Shown one piece after another: positions 60,983 to 64,000 of a stretch of 64,000 bases of DNA. A model generated the notes under the pieces. That model saw only the letters and a list, made by a program, of their open reading frames with translations. It was not told the origin of the DNA and searched no databases. Numbering within the stretch: position 1 is the first letter of the stretch; each line of letters starts with the position of its first letter. Made by a program: the position numbers and the translations under genes. The stretch comes from Saccharibacillus sp. CPCC 101409 (GTDB lineage Bacteria; Bacillota; Bacilli; Paenibacillales; Paenibacillaceae): the NCBI RefSeq assembly GCF_030518235.1, contig NZ_JAULSA010000003.1:1-64000 (forward strand), written 5' to 3'.

Positions 60983-61976
60983 TGACCCAGTCCGCCGCGT
61001 CGCGGCCCATCTGTTCCTGCGGGTGCGTCAGCGTCGTCAACTGAATATTCGCGTTTTTCGCCATATACGAGTTGTCCTGGCCTACGATCGACAGTTCATC
61101 CGGAATCGAAATTCCTAGCTTTTTGCATACGTTGACCACTTCCAGCCCGACCTCGTCGTTGTAGCACACCAGCGCCGTCAGTTCGTCCCGGTGCTCGGTC
61201 AGATACGCTTCCAGGCTAGCATACAGGTCCGGCTTGCTGTCCGTATCGAACGACAGGACATGCTCGTGCCGGAACCGCAGCTTGTCTTCGCCCAGCGCTT
61301 TAATGAACCCTTTCATCCGAAACTTCCCCTGCAAATCGTCCATTTTCGCGATGATCCCGATCTGCGTATGCCCTTTGCCAATCAGCTCGCGCGTGGCGAG
61401 ATAGCTCGACTGCACATCGTCCAGACAGAAGAAGGGGACTTCCAGCTCTTCGTAATAAGCGTTAATCATCGTAAAAGGGACATCCTGCTCTTTAAACGAT
61501 AAATAATACGCGATATTCGGATTGTAGACGTTGCTGCGGGTCGGTTCCACGATCAGCCCGTCCACCCCGTACGAAAGCATCATCTCCAGCGCTTTGCGTT
61601 CCTGGGCGATATCGTTGTTGGTGCTGGCGAGCAGCAGCGAGTAGTTGTCTTCGTTCAACCGGCTTTCGATCCCGCGGATGATGGAAGGAAAAATGTAGTC
61701 GGAGATGTACGTCGTGATGACCCCGATCGTTTTATTCGAAGACTTCGCCCCCGATTTCGACCGGTACTGGCTGCTCACATACGTGCCCGACCCTCTTTCG
61801 CTGCGCAGGAAGCCTTCGTTCGACAGCTCCAGCAGCGCTTTTCTCACCGTCTGCCGGCTTACATCGTAACTTTCCTGCAAAGCGAATTCCGAAGGAATCT
61901 TCTCGCCCGCCTTATACGTTCCCGTGAGAATATGGCTCTTGATATCTTCGATAATCACTTTATATTTGGGCTTCAT
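60885..61976 (-). CDS. araR: Arabinose-operon repressor AraR
   Basis: 363 aa, equal to the Bacillus protein (362). The N-terminal GntR-type winged helix (about 1-65: YKVIIEDIKSHILTGTYKAGEKIPSEFALQESYDVSRQTVRKAL) is joined to a LacI/periplasmic-binding-type effector domain (about 75-355; IGVITTYISDYIFPSIIRGIE, FTMINAYYEEL, LTALVCYNDEVGLEVVN, LTTLTHPQEQMG). Start MKPKYK, with GAAGTGA upstream, is preferred over the longer MMKEVN form. It binds GTACGTAC operators and releases them on L-arabinose. Two such operators are in the adjacent intergenic region. Confidence 0.93.
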   Translation of the reverse strand: MKPKYKVIIEDIKSHILTGTYKAGEKIPSEFALQESYDVSRQTVRKALLELSNEGFLRSERGSGTYVSSQYRSKSGAKSSNKTIGVITTYISDYIFPSIIRGIESRLNEDNYSLLLASTNNDIAQERKALEMMLSYGVDGLIVEPTRSNVYNPNIAYYLSFKEQDVPFTMINAYYEELEVPFFCLDDVQSSYLATRELIGKGHTQIGIIAKMDDLQGKFRMKGFIKALGEDKLRFRHEHVLSFDTDSKPDLYASLEAYLTEHRDELTALVCYNDEVGLEVVNVCKKLGISIPDELSIVGQDNSYMAKNANIQLTTLTHPQEQMGRDAADWVIKSLQGKKDLPEKNYYQPVLVKGETVRVVEVE

Positions 61977-62008
61977 CGGATTCACTTCTTTCATCATTCA
62001 CTCAAAAG

Positions 62009-62020
62009 TTGTACGTACAC
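62009..62020. promoter_or_regulatory. AraR box in the araR promoter region
   Basis: TTGTACGTACAC, matching the AraR consensus ATTTGTACGTACAAAT, lies 33 bp upstream of the araR start and indicates autoregulation. Confidence 0.8.
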
Positions 62021-62165
62021 ATCTTATCACGAATCAACTAATTAGCCAACGAGCCTGAAAGATGTACGCTTAAAAGGTTTATAGGAAGCCGATTACACAT
62101 ACGGGGCCCATTCCTTCTCCTTCCCTCCCCAAAGGTAGTTATCCTACACTTTAAGGTCTTAAGCA

Positions 62166-62323
62166 GGTAGAAGAAGCGTCCAAGCGGAGGGAGGGGTTGA
62201 GTGGAAGAACGAAGTGTTCGCCTTTGACTTGGGGAAGCTCCCTTATTCAAATCTAATCCGGCTTCCCCAAGTCAACACGCGACTGAAACCAACCCCTCCC
62301 GCAGCTCCCCCAGCTTCTCTACC
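62166..62323. repeat. Structured intergenic repeat, copy B
   Basis: Same plan as copy A at 4191: outer arms GGTAGAAGAAGC / GCTTCTCTACC, 11 bp stem GGGAGGGGTTG (62189-62199) / 62290-62300, inner 12 bp stem ACTTGGGGAAGC (62227-62238) / 62261-62272. The single-stranded motifs GTTCGCCTTTGA (62216-62227) and TCAACACGCGACTGAA (62272-62287) are conserved, the stems are not, but each stem stays complementary. Confidence 0.8.
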
Positions 62324-62361
62324 GAACAGGATCTTAATGTTAGTATAACTACCGAACTTTA

Positions 62362-62390
62362 TTGACAAATGTACGTACAAAAAATATACT
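62362..62390 (+). promoter_or_regulatory. Promoter and AraR box of the sugar kinase gene
   Basis: TTGACA at 62362-62367 and TATACT at 62385-62390 are 17 bp apart. The AraR box ATGTACGTACAA (62369-62380; GTACGTAC core 62371-62378) fills the spacer, so AraR binding excludes RNA polymerase. Confidence 0.88.
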
Positions 62391-62530
62391 AAAACTGTTC
62401 ATTGTTGAAACCGTATTCTTTTGAGCAAAACCCGGCGAAGACGCGCCTGGCCGACGACGGGATCGGCAGCCGCGCGCGGCGCGAAGGGATCGCCATACAG
62501 CCTGTAAACGGAAAGGGGAGTTCTGCAAAC

Positions 62531-64000
62531 ATGAGTCATACCCAATGGAAAGAAGCGATTGCCGGCGCAGACACGTCGCTCGGCATCGAATTCGGCTCGA
62601 CCCGGATCAAAGCCGTCCTGATCGACCGGAAGTTCGAGACGATCGCTTCGGGCAGCTACGAGTGGGAGAACCGGCTGAAGGACGGATACTGGACGTACGA
62701 CCGCGAAGAGATTATCAAGGGTCTCCAGGCCGCTTACCGCGAAATGAAGCAGGAAGTTCAGCAGAAATACAGCGTTACGCTGCAAACCGTCGGTTCGATC
62801 GGCTTCTCGGCCATGATGCACGGTTATATGGCGTTCGACCGGGAAGGCGGGCTGCTGGTGCCGTTCCGCACCTGGCGCAACGCGACGACCGGAAATGCGG
62901 CGAAAGCATTGACGGACCTGTTCCAATTCAATATCCCCGAGCGCTGGAGTATCGCCCATTTGTACCAGGCGATCCTGAGCGGCGAAGAGCATGTGCCGAA
63001 TATCGGCCATGTGACGACGCTGGCGGGCTATATCCACTGGCTGCTGACCGGCGAGCAGGCGATCGGCATCGGCGACGCTTCCGGCATGTTCCCGATCGAA
63101 GAATCTTCGCACAGCTACCACCCGGCGATGATGCGGCAGTTCGACGAGCGGATCGCAGACAAGAACTATCCGTGGAAGCTGGAGAGCCTTCTTCCGAAAG
63201 TGTATCTCGCGGGCGAACAGGCCGGCGCGCTGACCGAAGACGGAGCGGCCCTGCTCGATCCCGAAGGCGATCTGCGGCCCGGCATTCCGCTGTGCCCGCC
63301 GGAAGGCGACGCCGGAACCGGCATGGTGGCGACGAACAGCGTCAAGAAGCGTACCGGCAACGTTTCCGTGGGCACGTCCGTGTTCGCGATGATCGTGTTG
63401 GAAAAAGAACTGTCCAGGCTGTACCCCGAGATCGATATGGTGACGACGCCGGACGGCAGTCCGGTCGGCATGGTGCACGCCAACAACTGCTCCAGCGATC
63501 TCAACGCCTGGGTAGGGTTGTTCCGCGAATTCTCCGAAGCGATGGGCTTCGGCGCCGATTCCGGCAAACTGTTCGGCGTGCTGCTGAGCAAAGCTCTCGA
63601 AGCCGACCCGGACGCCGGCGGGCTGCTGAGCTACGGCTACCTGTCGGGCGAGAATATCACGGGGCTTGAGCAGGGAAGACCGCTGTTCGTCCGTTCGCCG
63701 GAAAGCCATTTCAACCTCGCCAACTTTATGCGCGCGCATCTGTTCAGCGCTTTCGGCGCGCTCAAGCTCGGCATGGATATCCTGACCGAGAACGAGCAGG
63801 TGGCGATCGACAGTCTGTTGGGCCACGGCGGTTTGTTCAAGACTCCGGTCGTCGGGCAAAAAGCTCTGGCCGCCGCGCTGAACGTACCGATCTCGGTCAT
63901 GTCCACGGCCGGCGAAGGCGGGGCCTGGGGCATGGCGCTGCTGGCGTCCTACATGACGAACAAGGAACGGGAAGAAAGCCTGGAACGGTTCCTCGGCGGC
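62531..64000 (+). CDS. FGGY-family carbohydrate kinase, probable L-ribulokinase (partial)
   Basis: 490 codons are visible; the gene runs past the end of the window. The N-terminal ATP-binding fold has [41 protein letters not shown] and GDASGMFPI are FGGY signatures, and the second domain shows [29 protein letters not shown] and a [13 protein letters not shown] loop. As the first gene under an AraR-controlled promoter it most likely phosphorylates L-ribulose, but it is not the classical AraB; xylulokinase-like specificity is possible. ATG behind AAAGGGGAG. Confidence 0.9.
   Translation, partial: MSHTQWKEAIAGADTSLGIEFGSTRIKAVLIDRKFETIASGSYEWENRLKDGYWTYDREEIIKGLQAAYREMKQEVQQKYSVTLQTVGSIGFSAMMHGYMAFDREGGLLVPFRTWRNATTGNAAKALTDLFQFNIPERWSIAHLYQAILSGEEHVPNIGHVTTLAGYIHWLLTGEQAIGIGDASGMFPIEESSHSYHPAMMRQFDERIADKNYPWKLESLLPKVYLAGEQAGALTEDGAALLDPEGDLRPGIPLCPPEGDAGTGMVATNSVKKRTGNVSVGTSVFAMIVLEKELSRLYPEIDMVTTPDGSPVGMVHANNCSSDLNAWVGLFREFSEAMGFGADSGKLFGVLLSKALEADPDAGGLLSYGYLSGENITGLEQGRPLFVRSPESHFNLANFMRAHLFSAFGALKLGMDILTENEQVAIDSLLGHGGLFKTPVVGQKALAAALNVPISVMSTAGEGGAWGMALLASYMTNKEREESLERFLGG

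Overview
The window looks like the chromosome of a Gram-positive, endospore-former-type Firmicute of the Paenibacillaceae. The purA / M23 peptidase / walRKHIJ / HtrA / CxxH-CxxC / rlmH order and the GC-rich backbone suggest Saccharibacillus or a close relative; the genus is an inference. A conserved GC-rich core is interrupted by several AT-richer accessory blocks.

1-15876 is conserved core: purA behind a strong promoter with PurR-like boxes; a membrane-anchored LysM-G5-M23 cell-wall hydrolase; the essential cell-wall two-component locus walR-walK-walH-walI-walJ; an HtrA-type protease and a CxxH/CxxC miniprotein; a YdcF-like protein; greA; a divergent MarR/quinone-oxidoreductase pair with a clear operator; and rlmH.

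15859-35274 is the most striking part. It is a roughly 19.4 kb cassette inserted exactly at the 3' end of rlmH and bounded by an 18 bp imperfect direct repeat (GAACCGTATCATAAGTAG / GAACCTTATCATAAGTGA). The repeat resembles the attachment core used by staphylococcal cassette chromosome (SCC) elements. The cassette carries two overlapping large serine recombinases (ccrA/ccrB-like layout), an ImmR/ImmA-type switch, a RadC-like protein, a primase-polymerase plus D5/P4-type helicase module with a candidate origin, several proteins of unknown function, a secreted copper-amine-oxidase-N-domain protein, and a defence cargo next to attR (TIR-like protein, D12 adenine methylase, PD-(D/E)xK-like nuclease). 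I read it as an SCC-like element outside the staphylococci.

35275-43786 holds a radical-SAM RiPP locus: a Cys-rich sensor/LuxR regulator, radical SAM/SPASM enzyme 1, a PqqD-like recognition protein, a 47-residue precursor peptide followed by an attenuating terminator, an inactive plus an active M16 peptidase, radical SAM/SPASM enzyme 2, a YciI-like protein, an MFS exporter and a MOSC protein.

44037-57288 is mixed chromosome: DUF6157-like protein, ABC-F ATPase, AlbA_2/Schlafen-type regulator with a 21 bp minisatellite, a frameshifted phosphotransferase translationally coupled to rsgA, a MetE-like protein with an aldehyde dehydrogenase, a YczE-like membrane protein, a VOC protein, and a secreted S-layer-anchored protein. 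The mature N-terminus of that last protein is about 65% identical to eukaryotic ubiquitin.

57300-60640 is a small AT-rich island with a decayed copy of part of the ABC-F gene, then a two-gene HEPN-like + P-loop ATPase pair that may be an undescribed defence system, then gene debris. 60885-64000 is the start of an L-arabinose locus: AraR, two AraR boxes, and a divergent FGGY kinase that runs off the window. A covarying, stem-conserved intergenic repeat occurs at 4.2 kb and again at 62.2 kb.
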